Assembly (NCBI GenBank): GCA_963931865.1
Contig: OZ007513.1
Coordinates: 3,143,914-3,207,913, forward strand
Origin: Axinella damicornis
Lineage: Eukaryota; Porifera; Demospongiae; Axinellida; Axinellidae
DNA: 64,000 nt
Direction of reading: 5' to 3'
The number at the start of each line of letters is the position of its first letter. Positions within the stretch are counted from its first letter, which is position 1. Positions 1 through 10,651 of the stretch are shown piece after piece. The notes under the pieces were generated by a model that saw only the letters and a list, made by a program, of their open reading frames with translations, was not told the origin of the DNA and did no database searches. A program made the translations under genes and the position numbers.

Positions 1-832
1 TTCTCAGTTTTAGGCCACATTCAGCAAGCAACTGAAGGGCATCAAGATCAGACAAACGGTGACCACCACCGGGAAAGTAGTGCTGGTACCTAGGAGGTAC
101 TAGCTGCCGGGCTTTGCATGCTTCAATGTAAACAGGTGGTGACACTGGCAACTGAATGTCTCCTAACCGGGAATCATGCCGTATACGACGGCGTATACGC
201 CAGGGACGGGCACCATATCGTTGTGACTGCACTTTCCACTTGGTCGCTTCATATGCTGCGTGGTAGGTAAGAGGCTTGTAGGTGATATCACCGGAAATTG
301 GAGTGTTGCACGCTTCATCTTCTTCCAATGGTCCGAGAAGCGCTTCAGCACAACTGCATACCATATAGTTTACGATGTCATCTGGCAGAGCATTTTGAGG
401 GCCATGACTACTACAGGGGTCGTCAGTTCCATACTGCTTTTTGTTTCTAACACTAAAATAGCCGGAGGGCCTGGCATTATTCAAAACAACTACAGCAATG
501 TAGGATAGATAAGTGTCACGATTGTGACAGATTCGTTGCATCAGCGGATGTTCGTGGGGATGTAGTCTACCATAATCTACATACCACGGCTGGCCTACAT
601 GTGTATTATGACCATATCGTGCTACATGTCCTTCAAACAATTCTCCCCAGAATGCCTCCATGTCTATTCCCTCCACAAAGCATGTCTTTGCCAGGTGGCA
701 GACATCCACCACTGGGAGATGAAAGAGTAGCTTACGGCGCAAGGAGGTCGGCAGAAGAGCCAGGATACCCGATGGGTAGTCTTCCAGTCTCCTCACCACT
801 TGCAGGAAACAGAGGTTTTGGAGGGAGGCCAT
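1..832 (-). CDS. LRRC41-like BC-box/LRR protein, left copy (5' part; 3' end outside window)
   Basis: Reading the minus strand from the ATG at 830-832, the frame stays open for 277 codons to the window edge, so this is the N-terminal part of a gene continuing to the left. It is a close paralogue of the complete gene at 8504-10651 and starts with the same MASLQNLC peptide. Relative to that gene it lacks two codons near 136 and has four extra codons near 185-200; both changes keep the frame, which argues for a functional copy. The start SLxxxCxxxV matches the elongin-BC-box consensus, and an LP-rich helix follows, as in LRRC41/MUF1-type Cullin-RING substrate receptors. The BC-box reading is a motif match made by eye. 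Whether the C-terminal LRR part is intact cannot be seen here. Confidence 0.75.
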   Translation of the reverse strand, partial: MASLQNLCFLQVVRRLEDYPSGILALLPTSLRRKLLFHLPVVDVCHLAKTCFVEGIDMEAFWGELFEGHVARYGHNTHVGQPWYVDYGRLHPHEHPLMQRICHNRDTYLSYIAVVVLNNARPSGYFSVRNKKQYGTDDPCSSHGPQNALPDDIVNYMVCSCAEALLGPLEEDEACNTPISGDITYKPLTYHAAYEATKWKVQSQRYGARPWRIRRRIRHDSRLGDIQLPVSPPVYIEACKARQLVPPRYQHYFPGGGHRLSDLDALQLLAECGLKLR

Positions 833-3800
833 TACAAAATTGAATAGTGATTACAACCTCTTGTGGAATGCAAATGAATGAGCTGTAATTTGAGGTTGGA
901 CAAAGATAGTTCTCAGACTCGGTCGGCTTGGACAAAGATAGTTCTCAGACTCAGTCTGCTTTGACAAAGACAGTTCTTGGAGTCTGTATGAACAAAATGA
1001 AAGACAACGTCTCATCAATCCACACTGCATAAACCACTGTTTCTCAGCCTGTATCTAATGTCGGCCACTGCCAGACAATCAATAGTTAACGCCAATTTGG
1101 CATGGTCAACAATAGGTACCGCATGGAACCAAGAATAGACTTTTTTGACACTCCCTGTCTGACTCATATATAGTTCTGGCCCAAAATGTTTTAAATTTAC
1201 ACAGCAATACCATAAATGAGGGTGTCACGTATAAATAGAGTAATATGCAGCGGAAATGGAACGAGAAATGGCAGAAAGTATCCGGAGTGGTTGAGATTCG
1301 GTACTGCGAAACTATAAAAGTGTGGTTGATATTACTCATGCAGGCACTGCTGTGATAGTGCTCTCCTGTTCCTTTTTTTTGACATGTACTTTCTTGTATA
1401 GCTACTGGCCGGGGTGGGTGGCTTTAGTGTCTGTGGTGCAAGACATTGTTTGAGGTCTAATGTGATTCAGCTGTTATGTGAGGCTGAAGACATCCATAGT
1501 GAAAGCAAGCATGCATTGCAAACTTCACCCATTTGGGCATCAGTGGAAATAATATAAAGAAGCCATAAGCAGAGATGAACTCAGGGCTTGTATTGTGATC
1601 AATGTGAAGTGCAATAAATGATCAAAAGATAGCTATATCGCTGAGACACCCTCAAGAACTCTTTCTGTATGGCATGTCCATTGGCTTGCTCAGTGCAGTA
1701 TAATAGTATTTAGTGCTCCATTTCTGTTTTGACAACTACACATGAATACTTTCAAAGATGCGTAATTGTAACTACCCCCCATACATGGATACTATGGATA
1801 CCTGAAATATAATATGGTCTATGTGGTGCACTTTGAGGTATATAGTTACATTTGTGTGGGAGTATCTTCTGTCAGTACATGTGTCTGCTTGCATGGGTAC
1901 ACAGATCGATTGTGAATTTTCAGTTCTCTCCCACTTGCTCCCTCCCTCCCTCCCAAGCTTTCACCTTCCTGTCTTTCAGCTTGTACTATTGGCTCACTAC
2001 CCTGGCCTCGTTCCCAGGCCTTCTACACCTCCAGTTTCTGATCAGTTGCAGTATACAGTGGCCGAGATTCAGTACTGCAAAACTGTACGTGTGGTCGACA
2101 TTACGTGACACTGGCCAACAATTGATGACAAAGGGCTTGTGAACTGGAGCCACTGGCCACCATCCAAAAATGGTCAGCCATGGAAGTCACAGGAATAGTA
2201 TAGCTCAGTACAACTTGGTATAGCTCATTGAGCACAAAACAGAAATTATGACGGTGAGTTCACAAGGCGGTCGACAATCGGTGACTTGCGCTACAAGAGT
2301 GCTCTTCCAACTTGTGTATTGCTTCAGACTGAGGCATTGTGTATTAGTAGTCATCAGGTTATGAAATATCCAGGGGAGATATTACTTGTGTCAGGCATTC
2401 TGGCTAGTGACAATCAGGGTATCGGCACAGATATTAGACTCTCGGTTTACAATTGGTATCGGTATAATAATTATTACTGCCTACAGTAACCGATAATGTT
2501 TACGAGGACAGCATGAGACTTGAACCGTCGAGATTGGGATACAAGCACATAGTTGCAGAGCTTGGTTCCGCACAAGTATTGGGGCGAGCCTGAGCAAGCC
2601 CCACACAGATCATTCGGCTTTGTTTTGCCATACGGCCGGCCAGCTCAGTGTCCTTAGTACCGTAAACGCATTGTTTTTCAAATAACAGACTTATGTCATG
2701 TGTTTGAAATTCGAACTGCTTGACTTCCAGAAATGGAGTAATTGTTTTATGGCTACAACAAGGTCATATTACTCTTCAATGGCTACAGAGAGTGACTGTA
2801 AAAGGAGACAGAATGAGCGGGAAGACACCCTGGAAAGAGTTACAGGCTGAACATTCAAGTGTTGAACAGAAGAGTTGCGATTGAGTTCACTCTCAAATCA
2901 CGAACCTGCTGCCCATGTTGCAACTACTGGTATCACGAAGCTACAACTCAGGGGTGCACGTGATGGCATGTCAAACTACAAAATTTCGTGCTGCTTGCTC
3001 AGGCTCGCCCCATGATCACTCATATAAGCATCTGGTTAGTTATACATTTGGTCAGTGTACAATGGTAATCTCGAAGGTGAAAGGTGAAATCAGAATCACT
3101 GTGGGCCTTCTCTGAGTGTTCCAACATGTACATTATGTGGCACAAAATCCCCCCTACCAGGTGTGTAACATTACACGAGTGCCTACCAGGAGTGTAATAT
3201 GTGGATACTATGACTCCCAAGGATGTGGATACTATGACTCCCAAGGATGTGAAAGTTGGAAAGAGGGCCTCGCCTCATAACACCAAACTTTCTATTACAT
3301 AATAATTTGTCTATTATCATAGTATAGAGTCGATACTATAGTATAGTGAGGTGTGAAAGAGTAGTGTCGCTTACAGAGGTTTGAGGATCAACTTTGTCAT
3401 CAGGTACGAATGCTCATCGATCAATGGTAAGGAGCTTGGGTGAGCCTGTGTGAGTGGTAAAGGCTTACTCCACTGTCTGTTACTGGTTTACAGTGACATA
3501 TCCAGGCCAGGCAAGTTAGCAGGGCCTGGGCCCAGGGGCGTGGTTTAACACTGGTGGTATAGTACGCGTGTACCATTAGCAATTGATATCTTTCCGGGAA
3601 GCGCATGATCGAATTGCGGCAGGAAGGGGTGGGGGGCTGGGGGGCATGCCCCAAAGGAATGACAACTTCTGAGATTTTTTCTGGTGCAATCTTGGGATGG
3701 AACTTACTGCTTACTATGTCAACAGCTACTGGGGTCTCAGGACTGACTTGGCAATTTTAGTACTACTACTGACAGGGCAGGCATTTTGAATGTCAGGTCA

Positions 3801-4110
3801 GTGCCATGCTTAAGCTTGGTACTGCCGTAGATACGCCACTGCTGGATTAGAGTACTGCATACAAGCAAACCATATACGTGTTACTGCTGGCATGAAACGG
3901 GTTTACGGCCAAAGGGTGTGGCATATGATTTAGTGCATGCTTCTCAGTATACAACTGAATTTCATGGTCTTTAATTAACTCTTTAGGGCCCAAATTTCTT
4001 TCTGTACGTCATTTTCAGTCTATAGAACTCTTAAACATACCATTTCTGTTCCCTGGCGTTGCTGGGCTCGAAACTGCTCACACAGGTAATTTCAGCTTCG
4101 TATACGTGAC

Positions 4111-4719
4111 TTAACCCTTTAAGCCCCATTGACGTCTATAGACGTCATTTAGACCCTGTGCACTTGTAGGGCTTCTCGTCAGTCCAAAAATCGTCCAAAA
4201 AAGCTTCAGAGGGCCCAGGGATGACTTTGAGGGCCGAACCCAAAAAATTGGTCAGATTTCGGCGCGCCCTCCCCACTAAACGAAAGGCAGGGGGGTTTCG
4301 AAAGAGGGGGCAAGGGCCCCCCCTTCGCCTGTCGTGGGCGTTTTTTGATTTTAATGAGATTCATTGACCCGAGGATTTTTGATTCTAATGATATTCATAG
4401 ACCTCACCCAGGGCCTCAAGAAAACATGCAAATTGGTGGGGTAAGGTGTGCCATCAGTCTGATCTGGCCCAAGTTTAGGGAAATGCTGGGCGAAAATCCG
4501 GCTGACATCCACCTTTGACCTCCGATTGCTGGGCTTGTAGGGGGTCATGAATATCATTAACGGTATTGCCAGAGGGGTCTCTCCATGCGTGCGGGCCCCA
4601 CCAAGTTTGGCCGCCGAGGAGCGAATGCTGTGGGAGAGGAGTACCTACGAAAGTGGTGTGCGCTGAATGCATGAAAAAGTGTTGTCTTGGTGGGAAGAAT
4701 TTGGTGGTTAAAGGGTTAA
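4111..4719. mobile_element. piggyBac-like MITE, copy A (609 bp)
   Basis: Bounded by a perfect 12-bp inverted repeat, TTAACCCTTTAA at the left and TTAAAGGGTTAA at the right, so that a TTAA target duplication plus CCC...GGG ends can be read. The sequence is nearly identical to copy B at 4834-5442 and exactly the same length. It holds no credible coding region; short open frames here are shared only with copy B. Confidence 0.75.
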
Positions 4720-4833
4720 TATGTGCATGGAGGATCAATGAATCTCATTAAAAATCGGCAAACCATCCCAAACTGGCACACAGTGCAAGTCTAGGCCGTT
4801 TTGAGGGCCCATTCTCACCAACTATGAATCTCA

Positions 4834-5442
4834 TTAACCCTTTAAGCCCCATTGACGTCTATAGACGTCATTTAGACCCTGTGCACTTGTAGGGCTTCTC
4901 GTCAGTCCAAAAATCGTCCAAAAAAGCTTTAGAGGGCCCAGGGATGACTTTGAGGGCCGAACCCAAAAAATTGGTCAGATTTCGGCGCGCCCTCCCCACT
5001 AAACGAAAGGCAGGGGGGTTTCGAAAGGGGGGGCGAGGGCCCCCCCTTCGCCTGTCATGGGCGTTTTTTGATTTTAATGAGATTCATTGACCCGAGGATT
5101 TTTGATTCTAATGATATTCATAGACCCCACCCAGGGCCTCAAGAAAACATGCAAATTGGTGGGGTAAGGTGTGCCATCAGTCTGATCTGGCCCAAGTTTA
5201 GGGAAATGCTGGGCGAAAATCCGGCTGACATCCACCTTTGACCTCCGATTGCTGGGCTTGTAGGGGGTCATGAATATCATTAACGGTATTGCCAGAGGGG
5301 TCTCTCCATGCGTGCGGGCCCCACCAAGTTTGGCCGCCGAGGAGCGAATGCTGTGGGAGAGGAGTACCTACGAAAGTGGTGTGCGCTGAATGCATGAAAA
5401 TGTGTTGTCTTGGTGGGAAGAATTCGGTGGTTAAAGGGTTAA
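4834..5442. mobile_element. piggyBac-like MITE, copy B (609 bp)
   Basis: Second 609-bp copy with the same 12-bp TTAA-containing inverted ends, separated from copy A by 114 bp that contains AATCTCATTAA motifs also found inside the element. The two copies differ at only a few bases, indicating recent duplication or transposition. Confidence 0.75.
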
Positions 5443-5781
5443 CCATGCCCACCAATTAACGGACTTGCAATCAAGTCTCCTGAGAAACGGCAACCTGCTG
5501 TAGCTGAAAAACGAGCGATGTATGCTGGAAATGGAGGCCCTACAAAGCCAGACGGCTACTTTCTGACCCCATTTATGCCAAAAACAATGGAAATGGCCCT
5601 CCCAGTGCCGACCAAGACCATTCTACCGCGGAGCCCAGACACGGCCATGCTGTTTGCACCCTCCGGGTGCACCCACCCACCTCCCCCTGTCCCGCCCTTT
5701 CTGCTGTCGCAGAACCTATCTCCCAAGGACATTGCTGGAGGTCACATGATGAAGCTGAAAGTATTATGACGACATTTGGCG

Positions 5782-5874
5782 CTATGGGCCCTAAAGGGTT
5801 TTAACTATGGGCCCTAAAGGGTTTTAACTATGGGCCCTAAAGGGTTTTAACTATGGGCCCTAAAGGGTTTTAAC
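5782..5874. repeat. 23-bp tandem repeat, four units
   Basis: Four near-perfect copies of a 23-bp unit containing GGGCCCTAAAGGG. The unit matches, inverted, the left terminus of the surrounding insertion near 3975, so it looks like an amplified right terminus of the element. Confidence 0.85.
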
Positions 5875-6796
5875 TTAAGACAAGTGGTGGCACTGCAAGT
5901 GGTCAAATGGTGAGGGGGGACCTTAGATTCCATCACTGGAGAGCAGTAAAAGTGACAAGACCATCCCTTGCTGCTTAGCTATAGCCACGTAGTCCCTCAT
6001 GGTCCTCAAACGAAGGACAGCCATAGATAACAGGAGGCCAGTACAGGGCCAATCATACCGCTACACCATGTACATTAAACTTCGCCTATCTATACCTACG
6101 GGACACAATGTTTTCTTCTTACCTCAGTGTCTACTCGTGCAGGCGGCGACAAACAGCTAGGCATTCAGTACTCCTGTTCGCTTCTCTACTGTCATTTCCT
6201 GTCTTAGATTACCATCTACCGCTCGCGCATGCGCAGTCGGTTCTGTTTGTAGGTAACGTTCACTACTTAGTACATGTACGCAATGGTGTGTTCAGATTGA
6301 TTGACAAATAGCTAGCTCATTTATTGATTAGAAAGCTCCGACCGGTCATCCCATGAGATGTTGTCAAAAGAATGCAGGACTAAGTCTGTGGATTTGTGAT
6401 GCACACAAGTGTAGTAAAACACTACACTACGGTGTATCTATCATGCTAGACCATTCTCTCGCATTACAGGAAGTTGGGGGTGTAGGAAAACTCTGCACCT
6501 CCAGGTAATTGTGCAATGAGCAGGCCTAGGTCTAGCCACAGCTATAGCTTGATGGACAACTTGTGGTCATCCAACTAGTACCAAATGCATGCAGGGTTAA
6601 GGTGCTTATATGGGCCATTTTTGGAAGTATATGCTGTATGGGTGTGGTTGTTTAGTTTTGACTATGGGATAGTCCATGCATGGCAATGCTGGACATATCA
6701 CTGCAGGTCCACATCTCAAGAACTTGTAAGGCCTGTGCCTATAAAATGCCGTTTAGTAAAATTACATCCAGATCTTACATTGAGATTGCTTGGTTA

Positions 6797-6935
6797 TACC
6801 GTAGTCTCTCGAAAATACGCCCATGGGCGATGAACTTAGCGGCTGCTCAAAGAGGGGGATGGGCGTATTTTCGAGGACCCCTCTCCCGAAAATAGGCCCA
6901 CCCTTGACTCGAAAGTAGGCCCATCAAAGTACATG
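6797..6935. repeat. Small inverted-repeat element
   Basis: TCTCGAAAATACGCCCATGGGCG is followed by complementary GGGCGTATTTTCGAGG and then by two degenerate copies of the motif (CGAAAATAGGCCCA and CGAAAGTAGGCCCA). It reads as a degraded short TIR element; no coding content. Confidence 0.45.
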
Positions 6936-8503
6936 CAAATAACATGCAAATATACGAGAGCCATACTGCAACAGTCATTCTATCAAGGTTTTATATTAGC
7001 TACTACTATTACTTCCGGAGTTTCTTAGTGAGCAGGAATAATCTCTTCGTGTGAGTAGCTGCAGGATGGACCTGACAGTCAGAATGTACTAAAGAGTGGG
7101 TAGCTAATAAAGCCAAGCAAGACAGCACAAAAGTATCCACACCAGAACAATTTAAGGGAGATGAATGATAAGTGGGCTCGCAATAACAGCCTGACAACTG
7201 ACAATTTATGTTGTAGCTATGTCCGACCACTTTAGTACGATGTCTGAATATTTGTCATGCTTATCACTGACCAACGATAGCTGCAATGCACCTCCAGTGT
7301 GTATGTGGCATGTCATATTGACAGCCCATCTGGCTGCTGGAAAAGACACTGAAGGCACACAGTGCAAATAAGATCTAGCTACATGTAGTGATCTTTCATT
7401 AATGGGTTTTCATTCATCAGTAAATTCAGTCTGGTCAGTTCTTCAAATCTTCCATGGCTATTTCAAGTCACTTCAGTTATTAGCCTTTTACCACTCGTAA
7501 TAGGTCCAAAAACATTTGTGTTTGCATGCACCGTTATCCACCCTATCTATAGTATCATTGTTAAGTCTACTTTCGTGGGCGTGCATAAACATATACATGC
7601 AACATTAGAACTACAGATGGTGTATTGTATGTCCTTCGCATACATTTGCAACAAAATTTCATCGAAAAAAGCTGTCCAGCACACACATGCGCGGTGCCAC
7701 ATTAAGTTTTTCCACGTGTAGCTATATACGGACATACGTTACAAGTTACTGTACCTCACAAACAAAACGGATATCCTGAGAACACGACTATGTGGGGCTC
7801 GCTCAGTCTCAAACTGAGTAGCTATTAATCATTCAGTAATGATTTTGTGAACCAGAATGAGAGACAATGCAAGGACATGCAAGGACCAACAAAGAAGTAA
7901 AGCGACAAATTTAGTGCATTTACGTTCAGGAGATGAGACTGCACGTTCCATCTCATGAAAGGGGAAGCAGGAGCCTGAACTGATTAAAGTTTCTGTACAG
8001 CATCCTTCTTCAAATTATAGCAACATGAGTGGAGGTCTGAGGAGAAATTTACTTCTAAATAGCTACTTGAAAATTAATGTGGTGCATGACTGAGAGTGTA
8101 TTGGTTGGGGGACCTCAAAGTGTAGTGGTTGGTACATGTATAGAGATCCAAGATCATATTGACACAATATTCTTCTTGAAGGTATGTATAGTCATGCACT
8201 GGGATTCATAGCGATTTGTACCAGAAGTTGTGATCCCTGACACTCACACTGACACTATATAGGGGAGCTCCAGAAAACCACTGCAGTGAGATATATGAAT
8301 GTGTTGAAAATCATGAAGCAATGAATAGAAAGTATGTATAGCAATTATTTGGTCCAATTGCAAAAGAGAAAAACAATATCATGTAGCAATTGGATTTGAC
8401 TCAAACGATTACACTGTGCATGAGTCAACAGATGCATGTTCGAAATACATCCAAAAATGATGACATGTGCGTACAATACAGGTATGTAATCATGAATGTG
8501 TCT
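6936..8503. other. Intergenic, nothing recognised
   Basis: The stretch between the left duplication unit and the 3' end of the LRRC41-like gene. It is AT-rich with stops in all frames and no recognisable protein, RNA gene or element. The part next to 8503 probably holds the 3' UTR of the minus-strand gene. Confidence 0.5.
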
Positions 8504-10651
8504 CTATTGACCCTGCAGCCTACATTTTACAGACATTTCCTCCAGCATGGCCTTCTGTGTATCACGAACACGGAGTTCTTTTGCATAGGGAAAATGAAGA
8601 GTAAATTTTGGTAAACTTGGACAAGATTTCTCCTTCCAGACTTTGTACATCTGATCCACCCATGAATCAGTTATGCCATACGAGCGGATGCTAATAATGC
8701 GCAGTTGAGGAAAACTGAAAAGGGCATTCAAAAGAGCAGGAATAAGTTTAAGTTCATGTATATGGAAGTGCAGTTCATGCAAAGTACAAAGATTGGCTTG
8801 TTTCAGCAAGCCAGCTGCAATAGGTGACATGTTGCTACCTTGATAATAAAAATAAGGGTTTCTAGTGAATGGGAGAGTGAGTTCTTGTACATGAAAGTTG
8901 GGATGGTGTTCCGTCAATGTGGACAACTCCATCATCTGTTCTTGATCTTGTTCATAACCAAGATCTACAGTCAGGGATTTCAATTTGATTTCTTTCTGGT
9001 GCAACAACCAGGTAGCAAGTTGGGAGGCGCTCTTCAGGGTGAGTGATTTGTGTTCTTGGGCACAGTCAGGCATACAAACTGCCACTACAGGAGGAGGATA
9101 TCTCCCCACGGATTCTATGTGGCCATGACTGTTAGAGCGGTCATAACGTCTATACTGCTTTTCGTAAGCGGGCACAACACCATCGAATACTAAACTCTGG
9201 TGGGAAGCACAATGTGAAGAAAGGAAAGACTGCAGAACACATTTAGTGCCCTCAAAAGAAAGTGAGGCTCCGGAAGACTGCTGGCCACACAAAGTAAGGC
9301 TCTGGAATGCTGGTTGCTGGCAAAAGGACTGAAGAGCAGTATAGAGCCTTGGATACCATTTTGAGCAGAGGTTAGCAACTGCCAACACCTGTAACCTACT
9401 CTGATGTTCAATGATGGAAGCCAGGTCATTCATATCGCTATAAGAATGATCGAAGGGAAGGTCAGTGATACCATGATCTATAAATTCCAGTTTGATCTCA
9501 GTAAGCATACAAAAAGGAGCTTGAAGACCAATACTGAATGGAATTTCAAATGCTGATCGGGGCGTAGTGCTAACAGGCTGCACAGACAAAAGTGGCACTA
9601 AAGGCCTCACCACTTTTAACCCTACAATATCGAGCACAGACAGGGCTGGCCTCTCATTCATGAGAATTGCTGCAAGAATTGCAAGTGGAGCTTGATCATG
9701 GCCATCACAATCCTGTAGCTTCACACTTTCAACGCCAGTGAGCAGCCTACTCAGAATGATTTCCTGTTGGTCACAAAGCTGTCCCCATGCGATGTTATCA
9801 AAAGCAGGACTGAAGATATCCAGTGTTCTCAGTTTTAGGCCACATTCAGCAAGCAACCGAAGGGCATCAAGGTCAGACAAACGGTGACTACTACTGGGAA
9901 AGTAGTGCTGGTACCTAGGAGGTACTAGCTGCCGGGCTTTGCATGCTTCAATGTAAACAGGTGCACGTGGTGACACTGGCAACTGAATATCTCCTAACCG
10001 GGAATCACGCCGCATAAGCCTGCGACGGGCACAATATCGTCGTAAGCGCACTTTCCACTTGGTCGCTTCATATGCTGCGTGGCAGGTAAGAGGCTTGTAG
10101 ACGATATCACTGGAAATTGGAGTGTTGCACGCTTCATCTTCTTCCAATGGTCCGAGAAGCTCTTCAGCACAACTGCATGCCAGATAGTTTACGATGTCAT
10201 CTGGCAGAGCATTTTGAGGGCCGTGACTACTACAGCGGTTGTCAGTTCCATACTGCTTTTTGTTTCTAACACTAAAATAGCCGGAGGGCCTGGCATTATT
10301 CAAAACAACTACAGCAATGTAGGATAGATAAGTGTCACGATTGTGACAGATTCGTTGCATCAGCGGATGTTCGTGGGGATGTAGTCTACCATAATCTACA
10401 TACCACGGCTGGCCTGCATGTGTATTATGACCATATCGTGCTACATGTCTTTCAAACAATTCTCCCCAGAATGCCTCCATGTCTATTCCCTTCACAAAGC
10501 ATGTCTTTGCCAGGTGGCAGACATCCACCACTGGGAGATGAAAGAGTAGCTTACGGCGCAAGGAGGTCGGCAGAAGAGCCAGGATACCCGATGGGTAGTC
10601 TTCCAGTCTCCTCACCACTTGCAGGAAACAGAGGTTTTGGAGGGAGGCCAT
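8504..10651 (-). CDS. LRRC41/MUF1-like leucine-rich repeat protein with BC-box-like N-terminus
   Basis: Single-exon frame of 715 residues starting MASLQNLCFLQV. Residues 3-12 (SLQNLCFLQV) fit the elongin-BC-box rule S/T/A-L-xxx-C-xxx-V/L/I. The following ~50 residues (LLPTSLRRKLLFHLP and an F-box-like helix ending GIDMEAFW) resemble the N-terminus of LRRC41/MUF1, whose N-terminus has a similar LxxLC motif and LP-rich helices. Residues ~270-690 carry irregular leucine-rich segments, including LDIF, SLTLCG, SLVFDG, SLTVDL and ELHFHI. The likely role is substrate adaptor of a Cullin-RING ubiquitin ligase; this is inferred from motif and architecture, not proven. A partial paralogue lies at 1-832 and a C-terminally shorter one at 55233-57050. 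The start is shared by the paralogues, which supports the chosen ATG. Confidence 0.7.
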   Translation of the reverse strand: MASLQNLCFLQVVRRLEDYPSGILALLPTSLRRKLLFHLPVVDVCHLAKTCFVKGIDMEAFWGELFERHVARYGHNTHAGQPWYVDYGRLHPHEHPLMQRICHNRDTYLSYIAVVVLNNARPSGYFSVRNKKQYGTDNRCSSHGPQNALPDDIVNYLACSCAEELLGPLEEDEACNTPISSDIVYKPLTCHAAYEATKWKVRLRRYCARRRLMRRDSRLGDIQLPVSPRAPVYIEACKARQLVPPRYQHYFPSSSHRLSDLDALRLLAECGLKLRTLDIFSPAFDNIAWGQLCDQQEIILSRLLTGVESVKLQDCDGHDQAPLAILAAILMNERPALSVLDIVGLKVVRPLVPLLSVQPVSTTPRSAFEIPFSIGLQAPFCMLTEIKLEFIDHGITDLPFDHSYSDMNDLASIIEHQSRLQVLAVANLCSKWYPRLYTALQSFCQQPAFQSLTLCGQQSSGASLSFEGTKCVLQSFLSSHCASHQSLVFDGVVPAYEKQYRRYDRSNSHGHIESVGRYPPPVVAVCMPDCAQEHKSLTLKSASQLATWLLHQKEIKLKSLTVDLGYEQDQEQMMELSTLTEHHPNFHVQELTLPFTRNPYFYYQGSNMSPIAAGLLKQANLCTLHELHFHIHELKLIPALLNALFSFPQLRIISIRSYGITDSWVDQMYKVWKEKSCPSLPKFTLHFPYAKELRVRDTQKAMLEEMSVKCRLQGQ

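Larger units (their letters stand above)
3975..5873. mobile_element. Nested TTAA-flanked (piggyBac-type) non-autonomous element cluster
   Basis: This block is present in the left duplication unit and absent at the equivalent point of the right unit (about 13757-13770), so it is an insertion. The left end reads TTAACTCTTTAGGGCCC and the right end carries the complementary GGGCCCTAAAGGGTTTTAA. TTAA-flanked termini starting with a C-rich run are typical of piggyBac-superfamily elements. Inside lie two 609-bp TTAA elements and a 23-bp tandem repeat. No transposase was recognised, so mobilisation in trans is assumed. Confidence 0.7.
1..6665. repeat. Segmental tandem duplication, left unit
   Basis: Collinear with 9826-14478 (position 1 corresponds to 9826). 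It includes the 5' part of the LRRC41-like gene and about 5.8 kb of flank. Similarity is uneven. About 1109-2530 looks identical to the other unit by eye, the coding part differs by scattered substitutions and two in-frame indels, and beyond ~2968 the units diverge with many indels. The last clear match is the block around 6590-6665, against 14405-14478. No other gene is evident in 833-6665. Confidence 0.9.

Noticed and set aside
1821..2142. 95-96 residue frames duplicated at 11640-11961
   Set aside because: Identical only because the DNA is identical in the duplication core; overlapping frames are equally open and no domain is present.
4351..5455. Two pairs of near-identical 68-87 residue frames
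   Set aside because: They lie inside the duplicated 609-bp MITE and owe their similarity to element duplication; no known domain.
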